DNA of 64,000 nucleotides from the IMG/VR virus record IMGVR_UViG_3300028840_008160, positions 248,001 to 312,000 of that record, one strand, 5' to 3'. The DNA comes from a virus. Position numbers and translations under genes: made by a program. The notes under the pieces were generated by a model. That model was given only the letters and a program-made list of their open reading frames with translations, did no database searches and had not been told where the DNA came from. Every line of letters begins with the position of its first letter. The stretch's first letter is position 1. This document shows positions 18,067-27,594 of the stretch, one piece after another.

Positions 18067-18536
18067 AGCATGTAGCTCAGATACAAACAGAATTTGCGAA
18101 AGAAGCTATTAGTCGTTGGGAAAATCTGTCTTATGAGTCGCAAAAAGCATATTTGAGACGCCATCCTAAGACAAAGCGGCGCGTAACTATGCAACCTATT
18201 AAAGGCACAAAACGACTTGTACGTAGAGCGCTTGACAAGTTTAACAGCTTGAAACGTTTTATGAACAGGTCTAGTAATAAGAAATATGGTTTGAATGAAG
18301 TTAATACGCGAGAAAGAATGTATTCAATATTGACAAAGGCAATTAAAGGAAAAGATGTTAAGTTACTAGATGCTGCTGGTTGGGGCTTATGGTATGAAAA
18401 TGAAAAAGATGTTGAGAATGTAACAACTCAACTTAACAATAAAGTACGTTCACTTATCAGATCTATTAAGAGTATACGCAACCAATTACATAGAGAAAAC
18501 ATGAAAAAAATTAAAGAACAGGTGGAGGCTGTATGA
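18063..18536 (+). CDS. Motif-bearing protein, candidate head cargo
   Basis: 157 residues; overlaps the holin-like gene by four bases. Residues 1-15 (MKHVAQIQTEFAKEA) carry the shared N-terminal motif, followed by the second module: 'RWENLSYESQKAYL', then RHPKTKRR. The rest is basic and helical (pI clearly high by inspection), as in phage internal head proteins. No enzyme domain seen. Confidence 0.75.
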   Translation: MKHVAQIQTEFAKEAISRWENLSYESQKAYLRRHPKTKRRVTMQPIKGTKRLVRRALDKFNSLKRFMNRSSNKKYGLNEVNTRERMYSILTKAIKGKDVKLLDAAGWGLWYENEKDVENVTTQLNNKVRSLIRSIKSIRNQLHRENMKKIKEQVEAV

Positions 18537-20629
18537 ATCACACTGCTCAAATTCAGAAAGAATTTGTAAAAGAGGCACGCAAGTGGGACGATCTTACGTA
18601 TGAGGAACAAAAAGGATATCTTTCAAGGCATCCTGCTTCAAAAAGAAAGATAACTGCAAAGCAGGGTATGCCGTCAAAGAAAAAACTGAAAGAAAAACTT
18701 GAGAAACGAATTCCTGGCAGTAAGAAAGAAAAAGTTGATGCAGCAACTACTGAAAGACAACAGAAATTAAAAGAGAGAGCTGAAGAACGAAAAAAAGAGA
18801 AAGACATTAGTAAGCGTCAACAAGAACGAGCTGTAAAAAAATCATATCCACCATCACCAGTTTTAGATAAAGCACTTGGTAAATTATATACAAAGTATGT
18901 TGCATTGTTTGAAGCTCATGGACCAATATCAAAATATAATGAATCTTCCCCAGTGACTGCAAAAATTAATCAAATGTGGAAAGCTGCTTTTCCAAGTGAA
19001 AAGATTGAAGGTGAATATGTTTTTGATGCAGTTGAACGTGAATTAGGGCTGGCATCAAAAAGTCATGGTCCTGGAAGAAAAAAGGGTAAACCTACACGTA
19101 AAACGTTACCGACTAAAGAAGAATTTATTGACGCGATGAAAGAAACGTTTATTAATACTGATCGCGAATATCCAAAAGTTGAGGGCGAAAAAGATCCTCT
19201 GATAGCTGAAAACAAAAAATATGGATTTAGTGAACCGATATCTGGTAGTGAAAGAACAAGACTTACAGCAATAGAAGAATCATTGCCAGATGACCAAAAG
19301 AAATTTGCTAAACATTTAGTTGTTAAAGATAGAACATATGGTGTAGATGATAGAGGTCATGATTGGAATGGTCAACGTGAACTAGTTGATACTAGTGATG
19401 ATAGACCTATTATCAAATCAACATATAACAGTCCAAATTATACTGACAAACGAGAAATTACACATTTTCTTGTGCCTATAACTAGTCGATTTGCTGTGAA
19501 AAACTGGGCTCGTGGAATAGGTGGATTAGAGTACGCGCAATTCGATACGCTTGAAAAAGCAAAAGCTGGTATGAGTCAATTGCCAGAACAAGAAACAAAA
19601 GCAAAACTTCGTAATGAAATAGAAGAACTAACAAAGAAGATTAACAAAACTTCTGAAACTATTATTAAAGAAGGATATGGTGAAAATGATCCACCATCTG
19701 GCAGTACTGTAAGAATGATTGCCAGATCAATTTTGGAAGCACCTCGAGAAGATGTGTATTCAACAAATTACAATTCGCAAGGAAAAGTTATTGGTAAATC
19801 GCTTTACAGAAAAGGTCGCGAATTTTTGTTGACTCCTGAACAACAAAAACAGGTTGTAAAAGTAATATCTAATCCGTCTTCTGCTAGTGCTGAAGATATT
19901 GTTGTAGCAAAAGAACACTTCGATTACTTTGTTGACGATTTAGAAAGTAATAAAGATTTACAATCTGAATATGATAAAAAGTATTTGAATAGATTTTTAC
20001 AGCACAAAGACAAATATAAGAAAGCAATTGATAAGATTGAACCAATTGTTATTTTAAGACAGAAGCTGTCAGACCAGCATGGTCATCAAACAAAAGAAGA
20101 TGTCAAACTTCCAGAAGGTTTTGAATTTGCTGATAAGCCGACAATGTCTCATGAATTTAGTGGAGCTGATTTCTTTGTGAAAAGTAAAGATGGTGATATT
20201 GAAATGGCAATAAGCACAAGTGAACCAGCTGTGGGTGGTTATTCGCCAGTTTATGGTGAAGTTTTCTATAAAGTACCAGGGCAAGACGGACTTTATACGC
20301 TTGGTCGAAGAGGAGTTGATTCTGGACTAGATGGCGACTGGAATGATGATGTCAATGATGTAATTAATGAAGCAATCGGACGAGTTAGAGAAAAACAGGA
20401 TAGAATATCAAGATCAGTAACTGTATCAGTGGGTAAGAGCTCTTGGCATGTTACACCAGAAAATTTAGAAAAAATGAAAGAAAAGCTTCGTAATGGTAAA
20501 ACTGTGACTTTCATGCCGCATGGTTTTGGCACAGGATATTATGTGAAAGCTAGACTGGGTCAACCAACAACTGAAACTGAACAAATATTTGGTTTGCCTA
20601 TATCTGTTAGTTCGTTTGACGCTGATTAA
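18533..20629 (+). CDS. Large motif-bearing protein, candidate head cargo
   Basis: 698 residues; overlaps the previous gene by four bases and has GGTGGAGG upstream. It starts MNHTAQIQKEFVKEA, then 'RKWDDLTYEEQKGYL' and RHPASKRK. A Lys/Glu-rich segment (about 40-105) follows, then a long mixed region without a recognised domain. 'ISGSERTRL' at about 240 also appears as 'ISGSERTGL' in the motif protein at 52450. A strong terminator follows. Candidate internal virion protein; activity unknown. Confidence 0.75.
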   Translation: MNHTAQIQKEFVKEARKWDDLTYEEQKGYLSRHPASKRKITAKQGMPSKKKLKEKLEKRIPGSKKEKVDAATTERQQKLKERAEERKKEKDISKRQQERAVKKSYPPSPVLDKALGKLYTKYVALFEAHGPISKYNESSPVTAKINQMWKAAFPSEKIEGEYVFDAVERELGLASKSHGPGRKKGKPTRKTLPTKEEFIDAMKETFINTDREYPKVEGEKDPLIAENKKYGFSEPISGSERTRLTAIEESLPDDQKKFAKHLVVKDRTYGVDDRGHDWNGQRELVDTSDDRPIIKSTYNSPNYTDKREITHFLVPITSRFAVKNWARGIGGLEYAQFDTLEKAKAGMSQLPEQETKAKLRNEIEELTKKINKTSETIIKEGYGENDPPSGSTVRMIARSILEAPREDVYSTNYNSQGKVIGKSLYRKGREFLLTPEQQKQVVKVISNPSSASAEDIVVAKEHFDYFVDDLESNKDLQSEYDKKYLNRFLQHKDKYKKAIDKIEPIVILRQKLSDQHGHQTKEDVKLPEGFEFADKPTMSHEFSGADFFVKSKDGDIEMAISTSEPAVGGYSPVYGEVFYKVPGQDGLYTLGRRGVDSGLDGDWNDDVNDVINEAIGRVREKQDRISRSVTVSVGKSSWHVTPENLEKMKEKLRNGKTVTFMPHGFGTGYYVKARLGQPTTETEQIFGLPISVSSFDAD

Positions 20630-20655
20630 CTATCTTGTAAACTGGTTTGTAAATT

Positions 20656-20685
20656 GAGCTGCTATTTTTTAGCAGCTCTTTTTTT
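20656..20685 (+). terminator. Strong rho-independent terminator
   Basis: GAGCTGCTA at 20656-20664 pairs with TAGCAGCTC at 20670-20678, followed by seven T. It ends the 17.8-20.6 kb unit. Confidence 0.9.
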
Positions 20686-21005
20686 GTCATCTAATATTTA
20701 TTAGTTATGCTAAACTATTAGCAAAAAGTTGCAGTTTTTCATATTCAATGTAATGTAACTTACTGTCAAAAAGGAGGTTTTGGTTCATTATAGACATGTT
20801 GGATTATACTTTGATAAAAGCACTAATTGTATAGGATTCAAATATTGAAAATTGAAGACAAGAACTGTAAACAATTCACTAAGAGCAATAATAGCTTTAG
20901 TAAGTTTTTTAATTACTATAGATTACGATACTATTGAAAACAACAAGGTTCAAATTACAAGAAAATGATGAGCAAATTATATTTATCAGATACAAGGAGT
21001 GTTGA
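20686..21005. other. 320-base intergenic region without a gene
   Basis: No open frame of note. An isolated GGAGG at 20773 is followed by ATG only 18 bases later, and that frame stops after 12 codons. The end of the region holds the AAGGAG of the gene at 21006. I see no stable long hairpin here; a small RNA or promoter is possible but not supported. Confidence 0.4.
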
Positions 21006-21200
21006 ATGCATATTAAAATAGATGGAGATAAACGATTAGTGTCAATGAATGGTGAAGAGCTGGCTGATACATTATTAACTCGATATAAAGCGTCACAAGG
21101 CATTGTGAATTTTAGATTGTTAGTTGATCCGTCTAATATTAAAGTTGAGACAAAAGACGGTAAAATCTCTGACGTGCGATTTGTTGTTACTAGTGAATAA
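21006..21200 (+). CDS. Unknown 64-residue protein
   Basis: Behind CAAGGAG. Beta/alpha/beta-like small protein with no Cys ('MHIKIDGDKRLVSM' start, 'ISDVRFVVTSE' end). First gene of a coupled cluster running to 22223; the next gene starts with GTG inside its last codons. Confidence 0.65.
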   Translation: MHIKIDGDKRLVSMNGEELADTLLTRYKASQGIVNFRLLVDPSNIKVETKDGKISDVRFVVTSE

Positions 21201-21426
21201 TAAAGCAATATATCTCATTCAAATTGAACAGATTAGAAATGTCTCTAAAGATGTGACTCAAGATGGTATTGAGAAATATGTTGAGATGCTAAAGAATGAT
21301 AAACTAATCCAGCCGATTGTTGTCAAGAAAATTACAGAAGATTTGTATATGCTAAAAGATGGTTCCCACAGAATTTGTGCGCATTTACAATGCGGAAAAG
21401 ATTCAGTTTTAGCACATATCATATAA
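21193..21426 (+). CDS. ParB-like (ParB/sulfiredoxin fold) small protein
   Basis: 77 residues from GTG 21193, overlapping the previous stop. 'IEKYVEMLKNDKLIQPIVV' followed by 'YMLKDGSHRICAHLQCGKD' matches the ParB N-terminal fold: a helix, a strand ending in P-I-V/L-V, then the D-G-x-H-R signature. ParB-like domains bind nucleotides (CTP in ParB) or act as nucleases. There is no helix-turn-helix part, so it is not a full partition protein. Such short ParB-like proteins are common in phages, with unknown roles. Confidence 0.7.
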   Translation: MNNKAIYLIQIEQIRNVSKDVTQDGIEKYVEMLKNDKLIQPIVVKKITEDLYMLKDGSHRICAHLQCGKDSVLAHII

Positions 21427-21435
21427 GGAGATGAC

Positions 21436-21795
21436 ATGAGTGACCTATTACAATTTAAAGCAGCAAGCGGCCATGTTTTCTTTTTAGATAATTTGATTGC
21501 GTTTGTCATTGGAACTGCATCTATGATGTATTTGTGTTGGATGACAGTAAAGAAGCAGTATGACAAAATATTTCATTGTGTATTGAGTGCGCTTATTACA
21601 TTTGTAATAGGTTATGTTCTTCAGATTATTGGTTGGCCGTGGTGGATAGCACCGATAGTGGCTTTAACTATCGGCTTCAGTAAAGAAATGGCTGACAAGC
21701 TCAATAAGAAAAAACAATTATTTGATTGGTTTGACATTGTGGCTGATGTTATTGGCATCACTTCAGTGACAATACCATATTTAGTATTGAAATGA
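21436..21795 (+). CDS. Membrane protein (DUF2279/YfiM-like)
   Basis: 119 residues with AGGAG upstream. Three hydrophobic segments ('LIAFVIGTASMMYLCW', 'CVLSALITFVIGYVLQIIGW', 'DVIGITSVTIPYLVL') and a conserved-looking 'GFSKEMADKLN...FDWFDIVAD' region that recalls the YfiM/DUF2279 type. Location: inner membrane; role unknown. Overlaps the next gene by four bases. Confidence 0.55.
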   Translation: MSDLLQFKAASGHVFFLDNLIAFVIGTASMMYLCWMTVKKQYDKIFHCVLSALITFVIGYVLQIIGWPWWIAPIVALTIGFSKEMADKLNKKKQLFDWFDIVADVIGITSVTIPYLVLK

Positions 21796-22223
21796 ATTAT
21801 AGTTATTCTGACTGGTGTATGCATTATTATGGATATGAACTGAACGAGGAATGTTTGTTAGAACAAGAAGAATCTAGTTTAAGACGAGATGCATTCTTTT
21901 CTGGAATACGAAGTCAAGTATATAAAAACGTTTGTAAAGGTGTAGATGGACGATATCAGTGGAATTTAGTTTCAGGTAAACGACATTACAGAAAAGATGG
22001 TAGTAAAATTCATTTAGCAAAAGAGACGACATCAGTCTTGTCACGAATTTTTGAACGTTTTAATGAGACAGAGGGTCGTGATTTACTGTTTGAATTGAAT
22101 ATCAGTGTGCCAGAAAATGAAGATGATGTTATTGAATGGATATCAAATGCTTTACCAAAAAGAGAAATTTCTGCTAGAGCGTTTAGATTTGTGTTAGCTA
22201 AATATAAAAAACAATTTTGTTGA
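21792..22223 (+). CDS. Unknown 143-residue protein
   Basis: Coupled to the membrane protein by an ATGA overlap. Acidic N-terminus, basic middle; 'VSGKRHYRKDGSKIH' looks surface-exposed. No family recognised. Confidence 0.6.
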   Translation: MNYSYSDWCMHYYGYELNEECLLEQEESSLRRDAFFSGIRSQVYKNVCKGVDGRYQWNLVSGKRHYRKDGSKIHLAKETTSVLSRIFERFNETEGRDLLFELNISVPENEDDVIEWISNALPKREISARAFRFVLAKYKKQFC

Positions 22224-22277
22224 AAAGAGTCAACAGTTCTAGCAGTTATGTGTTTGGTCTATTAATAGGAGGTGATT

Positions 22278-22535
22278 ATGTTAGACGTCGACATTAAACC
22301 TGGTACAACAAAAGCAAAACTTCATTTGCGTGATCGTAATAGTTTAATTAGTGTTACTAGTGAAATTATGCGAAATGGTCTATTGGGACCCATTGTTCAA
22401 GGTGCGCCATTTTTATCAATTACTTGCGACTGTGGCAAAATGTTTGAATACAAAACAGATCGTGATGTACCTTGCAGCAATGTCAAATGTGATTGTGGTG
22501 CGCAAATTATTCTTTATGATGCAGAGCTTATATGA
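22278..22535 (+). CDS. Zinc-ribbon protein (paralogue of the gene at 39961)
   Basis: 85 residues. ATG 22278 behind AGGAGG was preferred to GTG 22272, which overlaps that site. The C-terminus has 'CDCGKMFEY', 'CSNVKCDCGAQIILYD', a four-Cys ribbon whose layout and ending (IxLY) match the protein at 39961. Function unknown. Confidence 0.7.
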   Translation: MLDVDIKPGTTKAKLHLRDRNSLISVTSEIMRNGLLGPIVQGAPFLSITCDCGKMFEYKTDRDVPCSNVKCDCGAQIILYDAELI

Positions 22536-22660
22536 GTGATATTGTGTTCGATAGACAAAATGGAAAATACACATGTCTTGACTTTACAAGACAAATGACA
22601 AATGATTGTTCTGAATGTAAAAATTGGAATCAGTTCGATTTATTTACAGATAATGATTGA
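22532..22660 (+). CDS. Small Cys-containing protein, 42 residues
   Basis: ATG overlaps the stop of the zinc-ribbon gene (ATGA), a coupling seen throughout the window. It reads MSDIVFDRQNGKYTCLDF and later 'NDCSECKNWNQFD', with three Cys that may bind a metal. Too short for family assignment; the coupling is the main evidence. Confidence 0.5.
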   Translation: MSDIVFDRQNGKYTCLDFTRQMTNDCSECKNWNQFDLFTDND

Positions 22661-22671
22661 AAGTATGAAAG

Positions 22672-23256
22672 ATGCAATGGGAAGTTCTTGATTTTGTAGA
22701 ATTCTGTAGATCTGTGCCAAAACATGGTTTAGTTGTTGCATCTAGCGGCAATGCTTCTTGTAGGTGTGGCGACGAATCTAATAGATTTATGATTACTAGA
22801 TCAGGCTTGTGGCTTGAAAATATGACAGAAGATGATGTCGCATTCATTCAAGATAATGAAACCTCTAATAATCCGTCAATGGAATTGCCTGTACATCTTG
22901 CTATCTATAATCGACGACCTGAAGCTAAAGTAATTCTTCATTTTCAATCACTTGCAGCTACAGCAATTGCGTGTATAAGGATAATGAATATCCCATTTTG
23001 TATCATTCCTGAAATCAAATACTATTTCAACAAAATCACTTCAATTGGTTATGCAAAACCCGGATCAATTAATCTCATTAATCTTATGACTGTGGCATTT
23101 AAAGAAGCTGATATTGTGCTTGCAGATAATCATGGACAGTTTGTTATTGGAGAATCATTTGAACATGTATTAAGACGAGCTATATTTTTTGAATTTGCTT
23201 GTAACTTGCTTCTTAAGATTGGAGTTGACAATTGGTCAAAAGTGAAAACAATATGA
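22672..23256 (+). CDS. Class II aldolase/adducin-family protein
   Basis: 194 residues. 'LVVASSGNASCRC' matches the substrate-phosphate loop of L-fuculose-phosphate-type aldolases, 'ITRSGLWLENMTEDDVAFI' the next conserved block, and 'PSMELPVHLAIYNRRPEAKVI' the region with the catalytic acid. The usual zinc His-x-His reads 'LHFQSLAA' here, so one metal ligand is replaced, while 'ADNHGQFVIGE' keeps the later His. Activity is therefore uncertain. A second class II aldolase domain lies at 59019. Confidence 0.72.
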   Translation: MQWEVLDFVEFCRSVPKHGLVVASSGNASCRCGDESNRFMITRSGLWLENMTEDDVAFIQDNETSNNPSMELPVHLAIYNRRPEAKVILHFQSLAATAIACIRIMNIPFCIIPEIKYYFNKITSIGYAKPGSINLINLMTVAFKEADIVLADNHGQFVIGESFEHVLRRAIFFEFACNLLLKIGVDNWSKVKTI

Positions 23257-23419
23257 TGCTTTATCATGCTTGATAGAATATGTAAATTTGAAGTGGCTGC
23301 TGAGATGCTAGACAACGCTGTAGAATTGGCCAAAGTTTAGTTGCTTACAAATGGAACGATTGACATCAACAATCAAAGTGTGACTATTATGGCAATCATA
23401 TCGAGAGAAAAGGAGATAT

Positions 23420-23878
23420 ATGATTGAACAGACATATACGATTGAACAGATGCTAAAAGTAATTGATGCAGCTTGCAAAAATTTGATAGAATACAAAGAA
23501 AGATCAAGTGAAGAATTTGCAGAAGCAATGAAGCAAATAATTATAAATACTGCAAAACATTTATTTTCTGTTGAAGAAGATCAAATAAAATTCAAGCAAG
23601 ATCCTAATGATGATAAAATAGCGATTATACCGGCAAATCTTTATACGTTATTACTTATGAGAGGTATCGTTCTACCATTTTCATATGTAGAAAAACATAA
23701 ACGTATTAATGATAATGAAGAAGTTGAATTAGATATTCCTGCAAACATACCATATTATAGTGGTCATACGATGGTATTTAAACCAGATTCGGCAAATCAT
23801 TATTTGCGACTTAATAAAGCTCTACAATATATCAAGCTAGATGTCACATTAAATTCAACATCATTACGCGCAGATTGA
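23420..23878 (+). CDS. Unknown 152-residue protein
   Basis: Strong site AAAAGGAG. Helical N-terminal half, mixed C-terminal half ('LYTLLLMRGIVLPFSYVEKH'). No family recognised. The 163 bases before it contain only a 24-codon ORF (23266-23340) that I do not call. Confidence 0.65.
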   Translation: MIEQTYTIEQMLKVIDAACKNLIEYKERSSEEFAEAMKQIIINTAKHLFSVEEDQIKFKQDPNDDKIAIIPANLYTLLLMRGIVLPFSYVEKHKRINDNEEVELDIPANIPYYSGHTMVFKPDSANHYLRLNKALQYIKLDVTLNSTSLRAD

Positions 23879-23945
23879 TAAGAAGCTACAATAAAATCTC
23901 TTCAAGACAGATTTATTCTACTTAAATCACTAGTTTCATTTCATT

Positions 23946-23965
23946 TGATAGATTACTATCTATCA
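23946..23965 (+). promoter_or_regulatory. 8-base dyad overlapping a start codon
   Basis: TGATAGAT, four bases, ATCTATCA: a perfect dyad whose last base is the A of the ATG at 23965. A related TTTGATAGAT...TTACTAT lies at about 28108-28131. It may be an operator or promoter element, and there is no usual Shine-Dalgarno just upstream. Confidence 0.4.
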
Positions 23966-24309
23966 TGAAATATTTAGCTCAAATACAAGCTGAATTTCTT
24001 AAGTTGTCGCGGTCATTTGAAGAAATGACTATGGAACAACAACAAGAATATCTAAATATGCATCCTAGATCTAAAAAGTCACTTAGGGGTCAAGCGTTAA
24101 ACATTGCGCGTAAATTAGGATTGTATTACAACGGTTATCAACCAGAAATTCATGCGTTCATGTTTACAGAACCCGAAACTGAATCATCGTTTTATGCAAG
24201 AAATTTTGAAGAAGCTGAACATAAGATTCATGAAAAATGCGTGCTTTTTGGTCTTAAACATGCGTCTATCATCAAGCATGAGTATAAGTATCTCGCTACG
24301 CATTGTTAA
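23965..24309 (+). CDS. Motif-bearing protein, candidate head cargo
   Basis: 114 residues. MKYLAQIQAEFLKLS is the shared N-terminal motif, then a diverged second module ('FEEMTMEQQQEYL', 'HPRSKKS'). The rest is short and unrecognised ('ARNFEEAEHKIHEKC'). After the TAA the same frame stays open for another 22 codons, which may mean a recent C-terminal truncation. Confidence 0.7.
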   Translation: MKYLAQIQAEFLKLSRSFEEMTMEQQQEYLNMHPRSKKSLRGQALNIARKLGLYYNGYQPEIHAFMFTEPETESSFYARNFEEAEHKIHEKCVLFGLKHASIIKHEYKYLATHC

Positions 24310-24380
24310 ATATATGATCCAGGCAATCTTGAAATGATGCAAGATCTTAAAAGGAAAATAAAAGAGATGAGGAGTTAGTT

Positions 24381-25526
24381 GTGAATCATAAAGCACTTAT
24401 TCAACAAGAATTCGAGAAAGTAGCACGTAAGTGGAATGATCTTACGTTGGAAGAGCAAAAAGCGTATCTTAAGAGACATCCTGCATCTAAACGTCGGCTT
24501 ACTGCTAAACCAAGAAGTAAGATACTAACTAAAAGTGAAGAATTAAAAAGAAAAATGCCTAGTCAAAGGATTAAAGAACGTAGGACAAAAGTTAAGCTGG
24601 ATGAGATGCGAGGTGTCGCAAGATTTCATGATCATCTTAGTCGACTTGAAAAATTAGCTGACAAAAATAGTTTAAACCGGCAAAAACTCGTATGGGTTCT
24701 TAATAATGCTCTTAAAAGTAAACGGCCTAGTGGTGGTAAACCAAGAACATATGGTATGTATGATTGGGGTAAAAATAAAGAAGTAGCTAAGAAGCTAGAT
24801 GTTGTTGTCAATAAAATAGCAGATGCTGTTAATGACATGGATGATAGACATTATGGTGCTAATAAAGCTGCTAAAGAATGGATCAACAATCATTTTTATG
24901 TTGAACGTAATGTAAGTGGTAAGAAAACTCCAAAAAGTATTAAAGAAATACGAGAATCAAAACCAAAGAAGTCAAAAGTAGTGAAGAAAAGTAAGACACC
25001 TGAGCATGTGACTACTGGTGATCGTGTAAGTTTTAGTTCTCGCAAAGGTCATATTGAAGGAACAATTACTGACGTTAGACATGGTAATAAATACATTAAG
25101 TATTTAGTCGAAACAGATGATGGACAACATTGGTGGGTAAAACGTCGTGAATCTGGTTATGCTCATGCTGGAATGAAATATTTAGGTAAAACATCTGAAA
25201 AAGATGCTAAACGGCTTCAGACTAACAGACAAGAATTTGATCAAGCATTGCAACACGAAAAACATGAGCGAACTCTCGATGGTCGAGAAAAACTTGAGCA
25301 GTTAGGTGTTCAAAGAGGTGACACAGTAACAATTAAAGGCACTAGATATAATTGGACAGCAAAAGTTATGGATATAGATTATCACAAAGGTGGTGTACGG
25401 ATAGATCAAGAAAGAACTAGACGTCAACGAGGCAGTTGGTTTAGTGATGTTCCTGGAAAGGTGACAACGCATTATAGATTTATACCTGCAAGGTTTATAA
25501 TAAGTTCAAGGAGAGAGGAGATTTGA
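24381..25526 (+). CDS. Motif-bearing protein with SH3-like domains
   Basis: 381 residues from GTG 24381, behind GAGGAG. It begins MNHKALIQQEFEKVA, then 'RKWNDLTLEEQKAYL' and RHPASKRR. The long middle is Lys/Arg-rich. Two C-terminal segments look like SH3/KOW-type barrels: 'TGDRVSFSSRKGHIEGTITD' and 'QRGDTVTIKGTRYNWTAKVMD'. A similar pair occurs in the broken gene at 53439. Basic charge plus small barrels suggests DNA or wall binding; candidate internal head protein. Confidence 0.72.
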   Translation: MNHKALIQQEFEKVARKWNDLTLEEQKAYLKRHPASKRRLTAKPRSKILTKSEELKRKMPSQRIKERRTKVKLDEMRGVARFHDHLSRLEKLADKNSLNRQKLVWVLNNALKSKRPSGGKPRTYGMYDWGKNKEVAKKLDVVVNKIADAVNDMDDRHYGANKAAKEWINNHFYVERNVSGKKTPKSIKEIRESKPKKSKVVKKSKTPEHVTTGDRVSFSSRKGHIEGTITDVRHGNKYIKYLVETDDGQHWWVKRRESGYAHAGMKYLGKTSEKDAKRLQTNRQEFDQALQHEKHERTLDGREKLEQLGVQRGDTVTIKGTRYNWTAKVMDIDYHKGGVRIDQERTRRQRGSWFSDVPGKVTTHYRFIPARFIISSRREEI

Positions 25527-25611
25527 GCGTTGACATTAGTGATGAGCCCAAGAGTTGACTGAATTCTTTTTAATTTGCAGAACAGTTTCTCAAAAGAAAT
25601 GGAGCTAACGT

Positions 25612-27420
25612 ATGGCAACATTTTATGTAGATATTGATGACAGTTTTACGCAGGCAGTGGATGCGGATGGTACGCCGTCTAAGCCGTATGATTATAATTG
25701 GTTTACGGGCCCCGCGCCTGCAGGCACACATACTTTTTACTTTCGCGGCAGCAGGACGCTATCAACGAACTTTGCATATAATCCAGCTTTTCAGTTATCA
25801 AGCGTACTTCCTTGGGATATGTCACTATACGGGCCTTGGCGTATAAATGGTGGTTCAAGTTATGAGATGTACATAACAGCTACAATGAAAGGCGGGATAA
25901 TATATTGTCCACGTATACATAGCGCAAGTGGGCCGCCTATGTCTGTTCCAATAGTACTTGAAGATTTATTTATTAACGCTCGATTCGACTTCGACAATCA
26001 GCAGTCGACACCTAATTACCCTACATTTCGTCGTTGTACTGTCTATAACGCAGATATCGCCTCTCAAATTGCAGCTATTTCAGCAGACACATGTGGGGCT
26101 TTTGACAGCTCTCTCTTAAATTGTGGTCTTATTGATAACAACGGGAATATGTTTGGTTCTGTTGACATGTCTGGGACTGCGTCTACAAAAGCTGGATTTA
26201 ACTCTCAGTTTGTTTGGGACGGGGGTCTAGATCCCTACTTAACTCTCAACGATCTTGGCGGAAATGTTTGGGGCGCAACACTTGAGAAATCTCTACCAGC
26301 ATGGGATAGCACGAATCTAACAGATTTTAATTTATTAGATGGTTATGGTGTTGGGGCTACAGGAAGCTGGGCGACAACAACAGCACCAAATTGGGCTTCA
26401 ACATATCCAAAAACTGGTACTATTGGTGGAACGTCTGTAGAGATTTTGTCACAAACAGATATGGACGGAACTTCGTATGCAGTTGTAGCACCTGATGGTG
26501 CAAGCGCACCAACTGCTCAGCAAGTAAAAGATGGCGAAGATAGTACAGGAACGCCTGTTGCTGCTGGTTTTGCTAATTCAGTAGCTTTAATAGCTGATAC
26601 AGAAGCAAATATGTTTTTAACTAATTTGGTATCAGAGACTGCTTATGATATTTATGTTGTAGCTGAAGGTGCATTATTACAAGATAATCCTATTAAGCTA
26701 GATGTAACAACTAGCGATATTACTGATCCTATCAACGCAGCTGGTTATCCGAAAGTAAATACGCTTGGTGAGACGACAGCCTCGTTTTTGACTAAAACCA
26801 ATGAAAATGGTATGGCTTATGTGGTGATAATACCAAGAGGAGCTAATAGTCCTACATCGGTGCAAGTGAAAGCTGGACAAGATAGTACGGGAACGTCAGT
26901 AGCTGCTGGATTTTCTGGATCTGCTTCGTTAGTAGCAAATACAGAAGCTACGTTAAATGTATCAAATTTATCTATAGGTACTCGATATGATGCATATATC
27001 GTTGCTGAAGACGCGCCGTATAATTTGCAAGATTCACCGATTAAAGTTGAATTTTCAACGATACCAAAAATTGTAAGTCAAATGAACGTGCCAAAGTCAT
27101 ATATTGGATCGTATGTTGTGATTAATGTAAATGGGCTTATTGTTACAACAGATAAAACGTATCCTGGGTCATTTACTATTGATGTAGAAGTTGGTAATCA
27201 ATATGAGATCGTACCATATACAGGATTAGACGCGACTGATGTAAAAGTTAGAATAAAAGTGTTGTCGCAGACTAATGATGAATGTCTTGTTTTAATAAAA
27301 GTAAATGATGGTGAGAATGATAGTAATACATTCTATTATAAGATTGTTATTGTAGCTGGAACAGAGAAGCCAAAGACAAAACCCGTGGGTTATGGCATTG
27401 ATGTAACAACTAGACAATAA
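25612..27420 (+). CDS. Fibre-like adhesin: beta-helix head, FN3-like repeats
   Basis: 602 residues. The first 260 look like a right-handed beta-helix or similar surface domain ('FRGSRTLSTNF', 'RRCTVYNADIASQ'). Two FN3-like modules follow, at about 265-360 and 375-475, each with the '(P)T-x-QVK-x-GxDSTGTPVAAGF' pattern, then a C-terminal beta domain from about 485. It probably binds host surface glycans or serves as a tail fibre. The first 600 bases look richer in G and C than the rest of the gene, which suggests the head was acquired separately. GGAG upstream. Confidence 0.7.
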   Translation: MATFYVDIDDSFTQAVDADGTPSKPYDYNWFTGPAPAGTHTFYFRGSRTLSTNFAYNPAFQLSSVLPWDMSLYGPWRINGGSSYEMYITATMKGGIIYCPRIHSASGPPMSVPIVLEDLFINARFDFDNQQSTPNYPTFRRCTVYNADIASQIAAISADTCGAFDSSLLNCGLIDNNGNMFGSVDMSGTASTKAGFNSQFVWDGGLDPYLTLNDLGGNVWGATLEKSLPAWDSTNLTDFNLLDGYGVGATGSWATTTAPNWASTYPKTGTIGGTSVEILSQTDMDGTSYAVVAPDGASAPTAQQVKDGEDSTGTPVAAGFANSVALIADTEANMFLTNLVSETAYDIYVVAEGALLQDNPIKLDVTTSDITDPINAAGYPKVNTLGETTASFLTKTNENGMAYVVIIPRGANSPTSVQVKAGQDSTGTSVAAGFSGSASLVANTEATLNVSNLSIGTRYDAYIVAEDAPYNLQDSPIKVEFSTIPKIVSQMNVPKSYIGSYVVINVNGLIVTTDKTYPGSFTIDVEVGNQYEIVPYTGLDATDVKVRIKVLSQTNDECLVLIKVNDGENDSNTFYYKIVIVAGTEKPKTKPVGYGIDVTTRQ

Positions 27421-27594
27421 AATATGATATTAATTATTACAGCGATATTGTAATCAAGATATTTGTTATACATCTATATTCTTGATACAATGTTCTTGCA
27501 TCACCTACAATTCATTGCAATGGCTTAAGAATAATAGACTTAATGATAATAAGTTGTTAGCACAAATTGAACGAAGTGTTATGACGGGCATAAC

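Noticed and set aside
17847-18194. 115-codon minus-strand ORF
   Set aside because: It lies opposite two well-supported + strand genes and has no ribosome site or recognisable motif.
20796-20834. 12-codon ORF after an isolated GGAGG
   Set aside because: Spacing from the GGAGG is too long and the frame ends at once.
23266-23340. 24-codon ORF
   Set aside because: Too short, no clear ribosome site and no motif.
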